Positions 9,064 through 17,261 are shown, counted from the stretch's first letter. The stretch: DNA of 64,000 bases from Actinacidiphila yanglinensis (GCF_900107965.1 NZ_FNVU01000012.1:124001-188000), one strand, 5' to 3'. The notes: generated from the sequence alone by a model not told the origin. Translations and numbers: made by a program.

Positions 9064-10074
9064 ATGGACGTACGAAAGAACGGTCCGGCCCACGGCGCCG
9101 GTTCGGTGCTGGCCGCGGCGGTGCTGTGGGGCACCGTCGGCCCCGCCCAGGTGCTGGCCTCCAGCCCCATGACACCGGCTGCCCTCGGGGGCTGGCGGCT
9201 GCTCGTCGGCGGCCTGGTCCTCGGGGCGTTCACGGTGCGCCCGGCCCGGGTGCGGGCCCTCGCCGGGCGCACGGTTCTGCTCCCCTTGGTGGTCTGCGCG
9301 CTGTCGACCGGCATCTATCAGGCGGCCTTCCTGTCCTCGGTGGAGCGGACCGGCGCCGCCCTGGCCACGGTGATCGCCCTCGGTACGGCCCCGGCGGCCA
9401 CCGGCCTGTGCGCCCGGTGGGCGACCGGTGAACGCGTCGGCTCCGCCTGGCTGGTCAGCACCGCCGCCGCCGTCGCCGGCTGCGCCCTCCTGATGGCGCC
9501 GGGCAATTCCCGCGTGGACCCGCTCGGCCTGCTGCTGGCCGTGACCGCGGGCACCTGCTACGGCCTCTACACCGTCTTCGCGAAGAAGCTCGCCGCTGCC
9601 GCACCCGCCGACCGGTTGCCGGCGCTCTCCGCGCTCTCCCTGCTGGCGGGCTCCCTCCCCCTCCTGCCCTCGGTGGTCACGGACGCCGCCGCGGTGCGCC
9701 ACGGCACGACCCTGGCCCTGATCGCCTGGCTGGGCGTGGCCACGACCGCCGTCGCGTACCGGCTGTTCACCGCGGGCCTCCGCCACGTACGGGCGACCAC
9801 GGCCGGGACGCTCAGCCTCGCCGAACCCCTCGCGGCGGCCGTGATCGGGTCGCTCCTCCTGCACGAGCACCTCACCCCCGCGGCGTGGGCCGGCTGCGCG
9901 CTGATCCTCGCCGGAACCGTCCACGCCTGCCTGCCTGCGGGGCGTCGCACTCGTCAGGACGCGGGTCGCCGCGGGGACGGCACGGTGGTGACGGCGCGGA
10001 CGGTGCCGGGCGGGCCGGGCGGCGGTCAGCCGGCCGGGTGCGCCGCTCCGGTGGTGCGGAAACCGGCCCGGTAG
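9064..10074 (+). CDS. EamA/DMT-family exporter
   Basis: 336 residues with ten predicted hydrophobic helices in two EamA repeats. The first begins SVLAAAVLWGTVGPAQVLA and the second LLLAVTAGTCYGLYTVFAKK. LSLAEPLAAAVIGSLLLHEHLTPAAWAG is the usual C-terminal signature of drug/metabolite transporters. Its pairing with a divergent Lrp regulator suggests export of an amino acid or related amine. ATG at 9064; an upstream start at 9037 has no ribosome site. The last 49 bp overlap, convergently, the 3' end of the GlxA-type regulator. Confidence 0.9.
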   Translation: MDVRKNGPAHGAGSVLAAAVLWGTVGPAQVLASSPMTPAALGGWRLLVGGLVLGAFTVRPARVRALAGRTVLLPLVVCALSTGIYQAAFLSSVERTGAALATVIALGTAPAATGLCARWATGERVGSAWLVSTAAAVAGCALLMAPGNSRVDPLGLLLAVTAGTCYGLYTVFAKKLAAAAPADRLPALSALSLLAGSLPLLPSVVTDAAAVRHGTTLALIAWLGVATTAVAYRLFTAGLRHVRATTAGTLSLAEPLAAAVIGSLLLHEHLTPAAWAGCALILAGTVHACLPAGRRTRQDAGRRGDGTVVTARTVPGGPGGGQPAGCAAPVVRKPAR

Positions 10075-11024
10075 GCGCCGGGGGTGACCCCCAAGTGCCG
10101 GACGAAGGCCCGGCGGAGGGACTCGGGGGAGCCGAAGCCGGTGCGCCGGGCGATCGCGGCCTGCGGGTCGTCGCCGCTCTCCAGCAGGGCCTGCGCCGCC
10201 TCCAGCCGGACCTGCTCGACGTAGCGGGCCGGACTGACGCCCACCTCGTCGCAGAAGAGCCGGGTCACGTGCCGCGCGCTGAGGCTGGCCCGGCGGGCCA
10301 TCGCCGACAGGGTGTGATCGGCGCCGGGGTCCTGCGCGACCGCGTCCAGCACCCGGCGCAGCGCGTCCTGGCGCGTGTGCGGGGTGCGGGCACGCGCGCT
10401 GAACTGCGACTGCCCGCCGGGGCGTTGCATGAAGACGACCATGTCCTTGGCCACGGACCGGGCCACCTCGCCCCCGAAGTGCTCCTCCACCAGGGCCAGC
10501 GACAGGTCGATGCCGGCGCTGACCCCGGCCGAGGTCACCACCGTGCCGTCCCGGACGAAGATCGCGTCGGGGTCGACCGTGACGGCGGGGAAGCGCAGGG
10601 CGAGTTCGCGGGCGTTGCGCCAGTGGGTGGTCGCGCGCCGGCCGTCCAGGAGGCCGGCGGCGGCCAGCAGGAAGGCGCCGGTGCAGATGGACGCGGTGCG
10701 CCGGGAGCGCGCGTGCAGGGCGCGCACCTGGTCCAGCAGCGCGTCGTCCTTGATCAGCCGGTCCCACTCGGGGCCGCCGGGTACCACCAGCACGTCGCTC
10801 GTCCCGGTTGCCCGGTCGACCGACATGTCGACGCCGAGACGGGTGCCCGAGGCGGTCGTCACCTCAAGGCCGTCGGACGAGACCACCCGCACCCGGTACC
10901 GGCCGCCGAAGTCGTTCGCCGAGCTGAACACCTCGATCGGGCCGGTCACGTCCAGAAGGCGCACGCCGGGGAAGACGAGGACGGTCACCTGGAGGGGGCC
11001 GGTTGCGGCCTGGCTGCGGTTCAT
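10026..11024 (-). CDS. GlxA-like AraC-family regulator with DJ-1/PfpI domain
   Basis: 332 residues. Residues ~8-190 form a DJ-1/PfpI-like domain with the elbow ASICTGAFLLAAAGLLDGRRATTHW (Cys in SICTGA). Residues ~220-320 hold two AraC helix-turn-helix motifs, LSAMARRASLSARHVTRLF and AAIARRTGFGSPESLRRAF. This is the GlxA architecture; the ligand is unknown. ATG at 11024 has GGAGGA six bases upstream and is preferred over 11057. It overlaps the convergent exporter by 49 bp and is divergent from the HxlR gene. Confidence 0.92.
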   Translation of the reverse strand: MNRSQAATGPLQVTVLVFPGVRLLDVTGPIEVFSSANDFGGRYRVRVVSSDGLEVTTASGTRLGVDMSVDRATGTSDVLVVPGGPEWDRLIKDDALLDQVRALHARSRRTASICTGAFLLAAAGLLDGRRATTHWRNARELALRFPAVTVDPDAIFVRDGTVVTSAGVSAGIDLSLALVEEHFGGEVARSVAKDMVVFMQRPGGQSQFSARARTPHTRQDALRRVLDAVAQDPGADHTLSAMARRASLSARHVTRLFCDEVGVSPARYVEQVRLEAAQALLESGDDPQAAIARRTGFGSPESLRRAFVRHLGVTPGAYRAGFRTTGAAHPAG

Positions 11025-11075
11025 CGGATCCTCCGGACCGGGTGGCGGTGCGGTCATCCATGCTATCCGAGGTGA

Positions 11076-11100
11076 GTTTGCAAACCAAACCGACTACCCT
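11076..11100 (+). promoter_or_regulatory. HxlR promoter with GTTTGCAAAC palindrome and -10
   Basis: A perfect ten-base palindrome GTTTGCAAAC (11076-11085) lies just upstream of a TACCCT -10 hexamer (11095-11100). The hexamer ends six bases before the ATG of the HxlR gene, the geometry of a leaderless transcript. HxlR regulators usually bind palindromes in their own promoters, so self-control is inferred. Confidence 0.5.
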
Positions 11101-11106
11101 GGTCGC

Positions 11107-11550
11107 ATGCCCGATGTCCAGCCGCGTGCGTGCCCCATCGCCGGAACCCTCGACCTCGTCGGAGAGCGCTGGGCGCTCTTGGCCCTGCGCGAGGTGTTCA
11201 TGGGGGTGCGGCGCTTCGCCGACATCCAGGCCAACACGGGGGCGCCGCGTGACGTGCTCACCAAGCGGCTGAGGTCCCTGGAGGCCGGCGGCGTGCTGGA
11301 GCGCCGCCGCTACCTGGAGCGCCCGCCCCGCTTCGAGTACCACCTGACGCCCGCGGGGCAGGCCCTGGAGCCGGTCCTGATCGGCCTGCGGGAGTGGGGC
11401 CTGCGCCACCTCGCGGACCCGCCGCCCGCGCCGCGGTTCGTCCACACCTGCGGCGCCGACGTCGTGACGCGGGTGGTCTGCGCGGCGTGCGGGCAACCGC
11501 TCGAAGGGGGCGGGCTGGTGAGCGTGGTGGAGCGGGAAGTTCTGGAGTGA
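11107..11550 (+). CDS. HxlR-family transcriptional regulator
   Basis: 147 residues. RACPIAGTLDLVGERWALLALREVFMGVRRFADIQANTGAPRDVLTKRLRSLEAGGVLERR is the HxlR winged helix with the family Cys near the N-terminus (ACPIA). Unusually long for the family, it continues with a tail containing HTCG and CAACG, four Cys/His ligands that could form a small metal-binding ribbon. ATG at 11107 without a ribosome site fits leaderless start. Its target may be the divergent GlxA-type gene or itself. Confidence 0.9.
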   Translation: MPDVQPRACPIAGTLDLVGERWALLALREVFMGVRRFADIQANTGAPRDVLTKRLRSLEAGGVLERRRYLERPPRFEYHLTPAGQALEPVLIGLREWGLRHLADPPPAPRFVHTCGADVVTRVVCAACGQPLEGGGLVSVVEREVLE

Positions 11551-11681
11551 GAGGGGTGGGGCCGGACTGGGGAGGGCCGGGCCGGGCCGGGCTCGGCGAA
11601 GCGGGGTGAGGGCGTGGGCCCCCGGACGTCGGCCGGGCGGGGTGGGGGCGAGGCGGCGAGTGCCGGACCGGTCAGGCCGCT

Positions 11682-12089
11682 TCAAACGAGGCCGAGTTGC
11701 CGCATCATGCCGAGCTCGTCGCTGCTGCCCCAGCGCTCCACGAGCTTGCCGCCCTCGAAACGGCTGATCTGCATGCCGCGGAAGCGCACGGACCTGCCGG
11801 TCGGCGCGTGCCCCAGGAGCTCGCCGCGGTGGGTGCCGGTGATGGTGTAGGCGAAGGCCAGCTCGTCCTCGGTCGCCAGCAGGTGCTCGACCTCGACGTG
11901 CAGGTCGGGGAAGGCGTTCCTGAGCACCTGGAACATGGCCTGGTACCCCTCCGGCCCGGGGCCCTGCCCGGGGGCGGCGTCGTGGTCGACCGAGCCGGGG
12001 GCGACCACGTCCGCGAGGGCGGCGAGGTTCCCGCTGTTGACCGCCTCGCCGAAGGCGGTCTGGGCGGCGATGTTGTCCTGCTGGGACAT
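11682..12089 (-). CDS. SnoaL-like polyketide-cyclase-family (ester cyclase) protein
   Basis: 135 residues. AFGEAVNSGNLAALADVVAPGSVDHDAAPGQGPGPEGYQAMFQVLRNAFPDLHVEVEHLLATEDELAFAYTITGTHRG is the SnoaL polyketide-cyclase/ester-cyclase pattern. It also has GRSVRFRGMQISRFEGGKLVERW. Most such stand-alone members have unknown substrates. ATG at 12089 follows GAGGAG closely. No polyketide genes are adjacent. Confidence 0.87.
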   Translation of the reverse strand: MSQQDNIAAQTAFGEAVNSGNLAALADVVAPGSVDHDAAPGQGPGPEGYQAMFQVLRNAFPDLHVEVEHLLATEDELAFAYTITGTHRGELLGHAPTGRSVRFRGMQISRFEGGKLVERWGSSDELGMMRQLGLV

Positions 12090-12442
12090 GGCACTCCTCG
12101 GTCGGTGAAGGCGTCGCCGGGCGGGCCGGGTCCGCTCGGCGGACCCGCTGTGGCCACCGATCCTCCGGGGCGGGGCCGCGCGCGCCACCCGACACGCCAG
12201 CGACGCCCCCCTTACGGCCCGCCCTGTCCGCCCGTCCGCCCCAACGGCGGGTGCTGCGGGGGTGGGCGCGGCTTCCGGGTCCGCGTGCCGCGGGGGGAGT
12301 GGGGGCGTTTCACCTGGGGTGCCCGGCGGCTGGCCCACCCGGCGCCGGGCCGGGCGGGGGCGGTGCGCCAACTCGCCGCGCCCCGTGGTGCGATGGGGAC
12401 CGGACCCTTGTTCGTACATTATCGGATGGATATCTTTCCCCG
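12090..12442. other. Intergenic region ahead of the epimerase operon
   Basis: About 350 bp between divergent genes. It carries the promoter listed at 12408-12436. The rest is G/C-rich with no credible gene; the frame from 12251 that runs into the epimerase has no ribosome site and no conserved sequence. Confidence 0.45.
12408..12436 (+). promoter_or_regulatory. Vegetative-type promoter, leaderless
   Basis: TTGTTC (12408-12413), a 17-base spacer and TATCTT (12431-12436) fit a sigma-70-type promoter. The -10 ends six bases before the ATG at 12443, so transcription should begin at or next to the start codon. It lies in a locally A/T-richer pocket, unlike the flanks. Confidence 0.6.
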
Positions 12443-13234
12443 ATGAGGATCATCGGTTCGGGCTTCCTGGCCCGGAACTTGGCCGCTCGGGCGGACCGGC
12501 ACCCCGGCGTCGTGGTCTACGCCGCCGGCCCGTCCGGCGGGTCCGCCGACGACGCCGGCGCCTTCGCCCGCGACGCGGAACGCCTCTGCGCGGCGCTGGC
12601 GGAATGCCGCACCGACGGCAGCCGGCTGGTCTACGTGTCGACCTCGTCCGTCGGGTTGTACGGCCGGCCGGGCCCGCGCCTGGTCGAGTCGGGGCCGGTG
12701 TACCCGTGTTCCGCGTACGGGCGGCACAAACTCGCCATGGAGGGCGTCGTCCGGGCGAGCGGGCCGGACCACCTGATCCTGCGACTCGCCTACCCCGTCG
12801 GCCCGTTCCAGCCGGCCCACCAGGTCGTGCCCGCGCTGACCGCCCAGGTGCGCGCCGGGCAGGTCACGATCCTGCGCGGCGCGCGGCGCGACCTCCTCGA
12901 CGTCGCCCACTTCACCGCGATCGTCGACGCCCTGCTCATCGCGGGCGTCGCCGGCGAGGTGGTCAACGTGGCCTCCGGGACCGCGGTTCCCGCCGAGCGG
13001 ATCGTCGACCACATCGCCGAACGCCTGGGCGTGCGGCCGCGGAAGCGGATCGTCGAGACACCGCCGGAGTCCGGGATCAGCGTCGACCGGCTGCGGGAGC
13101 TGGTGCCCGAGACGGCCGGATTCGGCTTCGGGCCGGGGTACTTCCGGGACGTGCTCGACCGCTACGTGCCGGTCACGCCGGTCGTACCGGAGGCGCCGGT
13201 CGGCGGCGCGTCCGGCGGGGCGGTCGGCCGGTGA
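12443..13234 (+). CDS. NAD(P)-dependent epimerase/dehydratase (extended SDR)
   Basis: 263 residues. A Rossmann start MRIIGSGFLARNLA gives a shortened glycine motif (GSGFLA). VYVSTSSVGLYG and the catalytic pair in YGRHK at ~90-100 match the Ser/Tyr/Lys triad of extended short-chain dehydrogenases. It is shorter than typical sugar-nucleotide epimerases (~310-340). It likely modifies a sugar nucleotide for the glycosyltransferase that follows, whose GTG start overlaps its stop by four bases. Candidate first gene of the four-ORF operon, with a leaderless ATG. Confidence 0.85.
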   Translation: MRIIGSGFLARNLAARADRHPGVVVYAAGPSGGSADDAGAFARDAERLCAALAECRTDGSRLVYVSTSSVGLYGRPGPRLVESGPVYPCSAYGRHKLAMEGVVRASGPDHLILRLAYPVGPFQPAHQVVPALTAQVRAGQVTILRGARRDLLDVAHFTAIVDALLIAGVAGEVVNVASGTAVPAERIVDHIAERLGVRPRKRIVETPPESGISVDRLRELVPETAGFGFGPGYFRDVLDRYVPVTPVVPEAPVGGASGGAVGR

Positions 13235-14271
13235 CCGCCAGTATCGGGGTGGTGGTCCCGGCGATGAACTCCCTCGAGTTCCTCGACCAGGCGCTCGGGT
13301 CCGTCGCCGCCCAGACCGTGCCGGTCGACGAGATCGTGGTGGTCGACGACTGCTCCGACGACGACACCGAGGCGCACGCGCGCCGCTGGACGTCCGTCCT
13401 GCCGCTGAAGGTGCTCAGCACCGGGCAGCGGACGGGCATCTGGGGCGGCCGGCGCGCCGGGCTCGCCGCCCTCGGCACGGACCTGGTGATGCAACTCGAC
13501 GCCGACGACATGTTCGCGCCCCACCATGTCGAGGTGATGCGCGACGCCTACGCCGCACGCCCCGGGCTGATCAGCCCGCGCCCCCTCACCTGGACCGGGC
13601 GGGGGCCCTGGCGGCCCGCCGATTACACCAAGGCGCGCTTCCCGCTGCCCGGCGACCAGCTCGCCCAGCTCCTGGTCACCAACTACGTCCTGGTCGGCGC
13701 GATGTACCCCCGGCGGCTGTACGAGCGGATCGGCGGCTACCGGCCGACCCGTTTCGGCGAGGACTGGGACCTGTGGGTGCGGCTGGTGGCGGCCGGCGCG
13801 GAGGTGTCCAAGCCGGACGACCCGAGCTACGTCTACCGGGTCCGCGTGTCCAGCTACTCCAGCCTGTTCGACAAGGACGTCGCGCAGACCGAGGTGCTCC
13901 GCCGCTTCCTCGACGAGTGCGACAGCCCGGTCCACCGCCGCGCGGCGAAGCTGGCGATCCTGCAGCGGATCGGTCCGGCGTTCACCGAGGGACTGCCGCC
14001 GGCCCAGGTGAGCGCGGACCGGCGGCGGCTGCTCGCCGAGGCCGGGTGGGACCCGGACCGGGTGGCGGACGCGCACACCGATGCCGAACTCGGTCTCGTC
14101 GTACGGATGGTGGCGGACGACGGCGAGGAGCGCGTCGCGGTGATCGGCGGCGTCCCCGAACGGATCGTGCTCGCCGGCCCGGTGCGCGGCGGCGGGTGGA
14201 TCGAGGCCGACGTCGTCGAGGACGGGACGCTGCGCCGGGACCGTTCCTCGCTGCGGGACATCCTCCGGTGA
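13231..14271 (+). CDS. Family 2 glycosyltransferase
   Basis: 346 residues. IGVVVPAMNSLEFLDQALGSVAAQTVPVDEIVVVDDCSDD is a GT2 (GT-A fold) start. The metal-binding acidic motif is QLDADDMF at ~85-92. GGYRPTRFGEDWDLWVRLVAAG contains the ED pair expected for the catalytic base. A C-terminal ~90-residue extension with no obvious family follows. GTG at 13231 overlaps the epimerase stop (GTGA), indicating translational coupling. It probably transfers a sugar to a small-molecule or peptide scaffold; acceptor unknown. Confidence 0.88.
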   Translation: MTASIGVVVPAMNSLEFLDQALGSVAAQTVPVDEIVVVDDCSDDDTEAHARRWTSVLPLKVLSTGQRTGIWGGRRAGLAALGTDLVMQLDADDMFAPHHVEVMRDAYAARPGLISPRPLTWTGRGPWRPADYTKARFPLPGDQLAQLLVTNYVLVGAMYPRRLYERIGGYRPTRFGEDWDLWVRLVAAGAEVSKPDDPSYVYRVRVSSYSSLFDKDVAQTEVLRRFLDECDSPVHRRAAKLAILQRIGPAFTEGLPPAQVSADRRRLLAEAGWDPDRVADAHTDAELGLVVRMVADDGEERVAVIGGVPERIVLAGPVRGGGWIEADVVEDGTLRRDRSSLRDILR

Positions 14272-14354
14272 CCGTCCTCCCGGCGGTCGGGACCCGTGTT
14301 CCGGAGCCCTCGGCGCGGCCGGCGTACGCGCCGGTCCCGGTGGTGCTGCCATGA
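14268..14354 (+). CDS. Putative 28-residue micro-ORF between coupled genes
   Basis: A GTG at 14268 overlaps the glycosyltransferase stop (GTGA), and the frame ends at a TGA overlapping the next ATG (ATGA, 14351-14354). The frame thus has four-base couplings at both ends. It encodes 28 residues, starting VTVLPAVGTR and ending YAPVPVVLP, rich in Pro and Val, with 25 of 28 sense codons ending in G or C. It may be a real peptide or a translational bridge that carries ribosomes to the condensation gene. The start of the next protein (MTVLAFDG) resembles its own start. No family recognised. Confidence 0.4.
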   Translation: MTVLPAVGTRVPEPSARPAYAPVPVVLP

Positions 14355-15667
14355 CCGTGCTGGCCTTCGACGGCATGCGCTCCGTACGGGGCCCGCTGAC
14401 CCTCGGGCAGCGGATCGTGCGCGAGAGCCTCGCCCAGCGCAGCGCCGACGCCGACTACACCTACAACATCGACCGGGTGGTGCAGGTCCCGCCCGGCACG
14501 GAGCCGGCCGCCGTGTACGCCGCGGTGCACGCGCTGGTGCGCCGGCACGAGTCGCTGCGGACGCGGTTCCCCGCGGGGGCGGGGGAGCAGGTCGTCGACG
14601 GCGACGGGTCCCTCGCGGTGCGGTCGGCGGACGGTGTCGCGCGGGCGCGCGCCGAACTGGCAGCGCAGCCCTTCGACATCGCGGCCGAGTGGGGGATACG
14701 GGTCGCGATCGTCTCCCGGCGGGACCGGCCGCGTGCGGTGGTGCTGTGCCTGTCCCACCTGGCGGTGGACGCCTGGGCGGCCAACCTGGTGGCCGACGAA
14801 CTGGCGGCGCTGCTGCGCGGATCGGCGCGGGGCGGTGCGACCCCTGGGGCGGGAGCGGGGCCGGCCGCGGGGCCTGAGCCGAAGCCCGTCCTGCAGCCGG
14901 TGGACCAGGCCGCGATCGAGGCGGAACCGGAGAACGTCGCGCGGCGCGCGGACGCGCTGGCCCATCTGCGGCAGGTGCTGCTGGCCGCACCCGCCGAGCC
15001 CGATGACGCGGGCGCCGACCCCGACGCCTGGCACCTGGGCGAGTTGCGCTCGACGGCGGTCGACCCCGCCGCCCGGGAGGTGGCGGCGCGCTGCCGTACC
15101 ACCGCCGCGGTCGTGTACCTGGCCGCCGCGGGAACGGCGCTGGGCGACGGGCCGCACGTGCTGAAGTCGATCACCCACAACCGGGTGAGCCCGGCCGAGA
15201 CGACGTGCGTGGCGCCGTTCGCCCTCGACCTGTTCGTGCCGGTCGACGCGACGGGCGGGACGCTGGAGGCGGTGGTGGCCCGTACCTGGGCGGCCTACGT
15301 CGAGGCGGCCCGCCACAGCCGCTACGACCCGGCCGCCGTACGGCCGCTCGTCGCGGAGGCGGCCGCCGAACGCGGCACACGCCCCGACCTGTCCGTCCTG
15401 GTCAACGACCTGCGGGCGGGGCCGCGTCCACCGGCCCCGGCGCACCCCGCCGCGAGCACCTTCCGCTGGGGCGAGCCCTTCCGGCTGCCCGGCCTGACCC
15501 GCTACCTCGCGCTCGCCGACGACGGGGACGCCGTGGTCCTCTCCCTCCTGGCCAACGGCACCGCCCTCTCCCGCGAGCGCATCCCGGCGTTCCTGCGCCG
15601 CATGGAGCAGGCGATCCTGACGGCGGCGGAGACCGCCGTCACGCCGGCCGGCCCCGGCGGGCCGTGA
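14351..15667 (+). CDS. Stand-alone NRPS condensation-domain protein
   Basis: 438 residues. LTLGQRIVRESLAQ, NIDRVVQVP, LVRRHESLRTRFP and LCLSHLAVDAWAANLVADELAALL match the condensation-domain core motifs. The active-site motif reads S-H-L-A-V-D-A in place of H-H-x-x-x-D-G: the catalytic second His and the Asp remain, the first His and the Gly are changed. No carrier or adenylation domain is attached. It could join two free substrates or act in trans on a carrier of the NRPS operon ~3 kb away. It overlaps the preceding micro-ORF by four bases. Confidence 0.85.
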   Translation: MTVLAFDGMRSVRGPLTLGQRIVRESLAQRSADADYTYNIDRVVQVPPGTEPAAVYAAVHALVRRHESLRTRFPAGAGEQVVDGDGSLAVRSADGVARARAELAAQPFDIAAEWGIRVAIVSRRDRPRAVVLCLSHLAVDAWAANLVADELAALLRGSARGGATPGAGAGPAAGPEPKPVLQPVDQAAIEAEPENVARRADALAHLRQVLLAAPAEPDDAGADPDAWHLGELRSTAVDPAAREVAARCRTTAAVVYLAAAGTALGDGPHVLKSITHNRVSPAETTCVAPFALDLFVPVDATGGTLEAVVARTWAAYVEAARHSRYDPAAVRPLVAEAAAERGTRPDLSVLVNDLRAGPRPPAPAHPAASTFRWGEPFRLPGLTRYLALADDGDAVVLSLLANGTALSRERIPAFLRRMEQAILTAAETAVTPAGPGGP

Positions 15668-15816
15668 ACGTACCGTCCCGGGCGCAACGGATACGGCCGT
15701 GACGAACAGCCCTGCCGGGGCGGGGAGTCGGGCCGGAGAGCGCGTGTTTCGGGAGCCACCGCGAGATGGTCGGGCGGCGGGGTGCCGGCCCTGGTGGTCG
15801 AGGTGGCAGCGGGCGG

Positions 15817-15921
15817 TCAGGCGTCAGGGTCGACCTCGGGGTGCGTGAACCGCACCGGCCTGCCCAGTGACCGGGCGTAGGCGATTTCGGCCCGGGTGCT
15901 GTCTCCGATGTAGCCGCCGAC
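15817..15921 (-). pseudogene. C-terminal tail of a DUF4406/deoxyribosyltransferase-like protein (separated half)
   Basis: The last ~34 codons read VGGYIGDSTRAEIAYARSLG then RPVRFTHPE, the end of the family whose N-terminal part is at 18115-18546. In that family this segment directly follows an LVLVV strand. Here it is preceded by unrelated sequence (a frame that can start at 16059). Both pieces lie on the minus strand in the right order, so this looks like the displaced 3' end of one gene split by the island at 15922-18258. Confidence 0.6.
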
Positions 15922-16066
15922 CAAAGCGCCTGAGTTCGCGAATACTGAGCACTCGGCGCCCCGAACCTGGGCGTTCGTCGCGTGTCGGTTGGCGATCATC
16001 GACGTTCTTTCATCCAGCAGGCGGGGCACATGTCGCGGCCATCGCGGGTCCAGTGCCATTGGCTTG

Positions 16067-16246
16067 TCATTTATCCCGTCGGCGGGGCTTGGTGCCCTTC
16101 TTGTGATGGGCGGGTCCGGTGTACGCCTCGCCGGGCGAGGACCCGTCCCACGTCGTGACGGTTCCCGAACGGCTGTTTCTTGAACCGAGTGGGCGGCCGG
16201 GGCCAGGTCGGGAGGGTTTGGGCGCACGCGCTGGCGTCGGGATCCG
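16067..16246 (-). pseudogene. Transposase C-terminal remnant
   Basis: The frame ends with PTPARAPKPSRPGPGRPLGS followed by a basic tail including HHKKGTKPRRRDK. From memory, this Pro/Arg-rich tail is typical of a Streptomyces transposase family (NF041680-type). No upstream DDE domain is present; the piece is cut at about 16246. Confidence 0.45.
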
Positions 16247-16434
16247 AGGTGGAGGTTTCTGAACCCGGTTCAGGCGGGGGTCGTGGTCACCCGCGCAGTG
16301 TGCCGCCCGGCCTCGGCGGTCCGGCCGGTTCACCGGCGGTAGCAGTGGCTTGACCGCTCTGTTCTGGTGAGCTGAAACAACCAGCCTGGCCCTGCTGGCC
16401 GGGGCCAGAGCACTATCACCGCTGATAGCGGCCT

Positions 16435-16452
16435 GGCCCTACCCGCAGGGCC
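16435..16452. terminator. Short G/C hairpin in the island
   Basis: GGCCCT (16435-16440) pairs with AGGGCC (16447-16452) around a six-base loop. Two more small inverted repeats lie just upstream: CCGCT/AGCGG around 16419-16431 and CTGGCCC/GGGCCAG around 16385-16408. It may end transcription entering from the left or belong to the remnant element. No T-tract. Confidence 0.3.
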
Positions 16453-16473
16453 GGACCTGGGAGACCAGGGATC

Positions 16474-16696
16474 ATGACCGACCGTCGACCGCTCTCGCCT
16501 CTCGCCGCCCGCCTTCTCCGAGCCCGCTTCCGACGCTCCCGTACCCGCCCAGGCGGGTGGGCGCCGGCTGATGCCGGTCGAGCAGGGCGCCGACTTCCGC
16601 CAGCCGCCCGGCGAGACCGAGCCCGCACCCGCCCCGGCCCGACGTCCGCTCGCCCCCGGCGGCCTCACCTTCTCAGACCCGGACCGCCATATCTGA
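16474..16696 (+). pseudogene. Frameshifted small ORF
   Basis: From ATG 16474 the frame encodes a helical, basic start (RPLSPLAARLLRARF). It then loses protein-like character, while the next frame reads DAPVPAQAGGRRLMPVEQGA, continues as an acidic/Pro-rich sequence and stops at 16694-16696. Joining the two frames gives a plausible ~70-residue protein, suggesting a single-base indel. Family not identified. Confidence 0.3.
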
Positions 16697-16871
16697 GCGC
16701 TATTACCACGCGCCACGTCCAGGACCAGCTCACACCTAGCCCTACCGCCCGGTGTGCCAGCGCCTCCACCTGGACAGTGGTCGGAGCCGGCCCGGCTCCC
16801 GCCTCGGATACCGTGTTCCTCTACGGGGTGCCATAACGGATGTGACGCCCCCCACCGGAGGTAGTCAGCGT

Positions 16872-17261
16872 ATGAGTTCAAAGCGCAGCAAGAATCCAGC
16901 CCTGCCCGTACTCGACGACGCATTCCGACTCGCGTCGGTCAAGGACGCCGAAGAGTCCACCCGTGACTTGGCCGCGCGGCTGGCCACCACCGAGCTGCGC
17001 CGCGTTTCCCACCCGGGCCGGGTCACCTGGGAGCCCACCGATCAGGCCGAGCCCGTACCGGTCCCGCCGACCGTGGTCGACGGTGACGGGGACCTGTGGC
17101 TGCGGGACCGGGGCGCTGGCACCTGGACCATGCCCGAGTTCAACCCGAAGGAGTTCCCGGCCCGCTGTGGCGAGGTTCTGACGTGGAACGAGCTTGCCCG
17201 CGAGTTCGGCCCGCTTACCGCACTGGCCGACGACCGCCGCATCGGCGGCGGCCGGCGCTGA
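16872..17261 (+). CDS. Hypothetical protein in the mobile island
   Basis: 129 residues, no family recognised. GGAGGT at 16857-16862 stands nine bases before the ATG, so it is probably expressed. The N-terminal half is charged and helical (SVKDAEESTRDLAARLATTE). The C-terminal half contains a two-stranded motif VVDGDGDLWLRDRGAGTW followed by PARCGEVLTWNELAREFGPL, similar in style to small proteins on actinobacterial integrative elements. It is the only apparently intact gene in the island. Confidence 0.65.
   Translation: MSSKRSKNPALPVLDDAFRLASVKDAEESTRDLAARLATTELRRVSHPGRVTWEPTDQAEPVPVPPTVVDGDGDLWLRDRGAGTWTMPEFNPKEFPARCGEVLTWNELAREFGPLTALADDRRIGGGRR

Noticed and set aside
16330-16923. Minus-strand frame of about 200 codons in the island
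   Set aside because: No ribosome site and no protein-like pattern, and it runs antisense to the better-supported gene at 16872 and the remnant at 16474.
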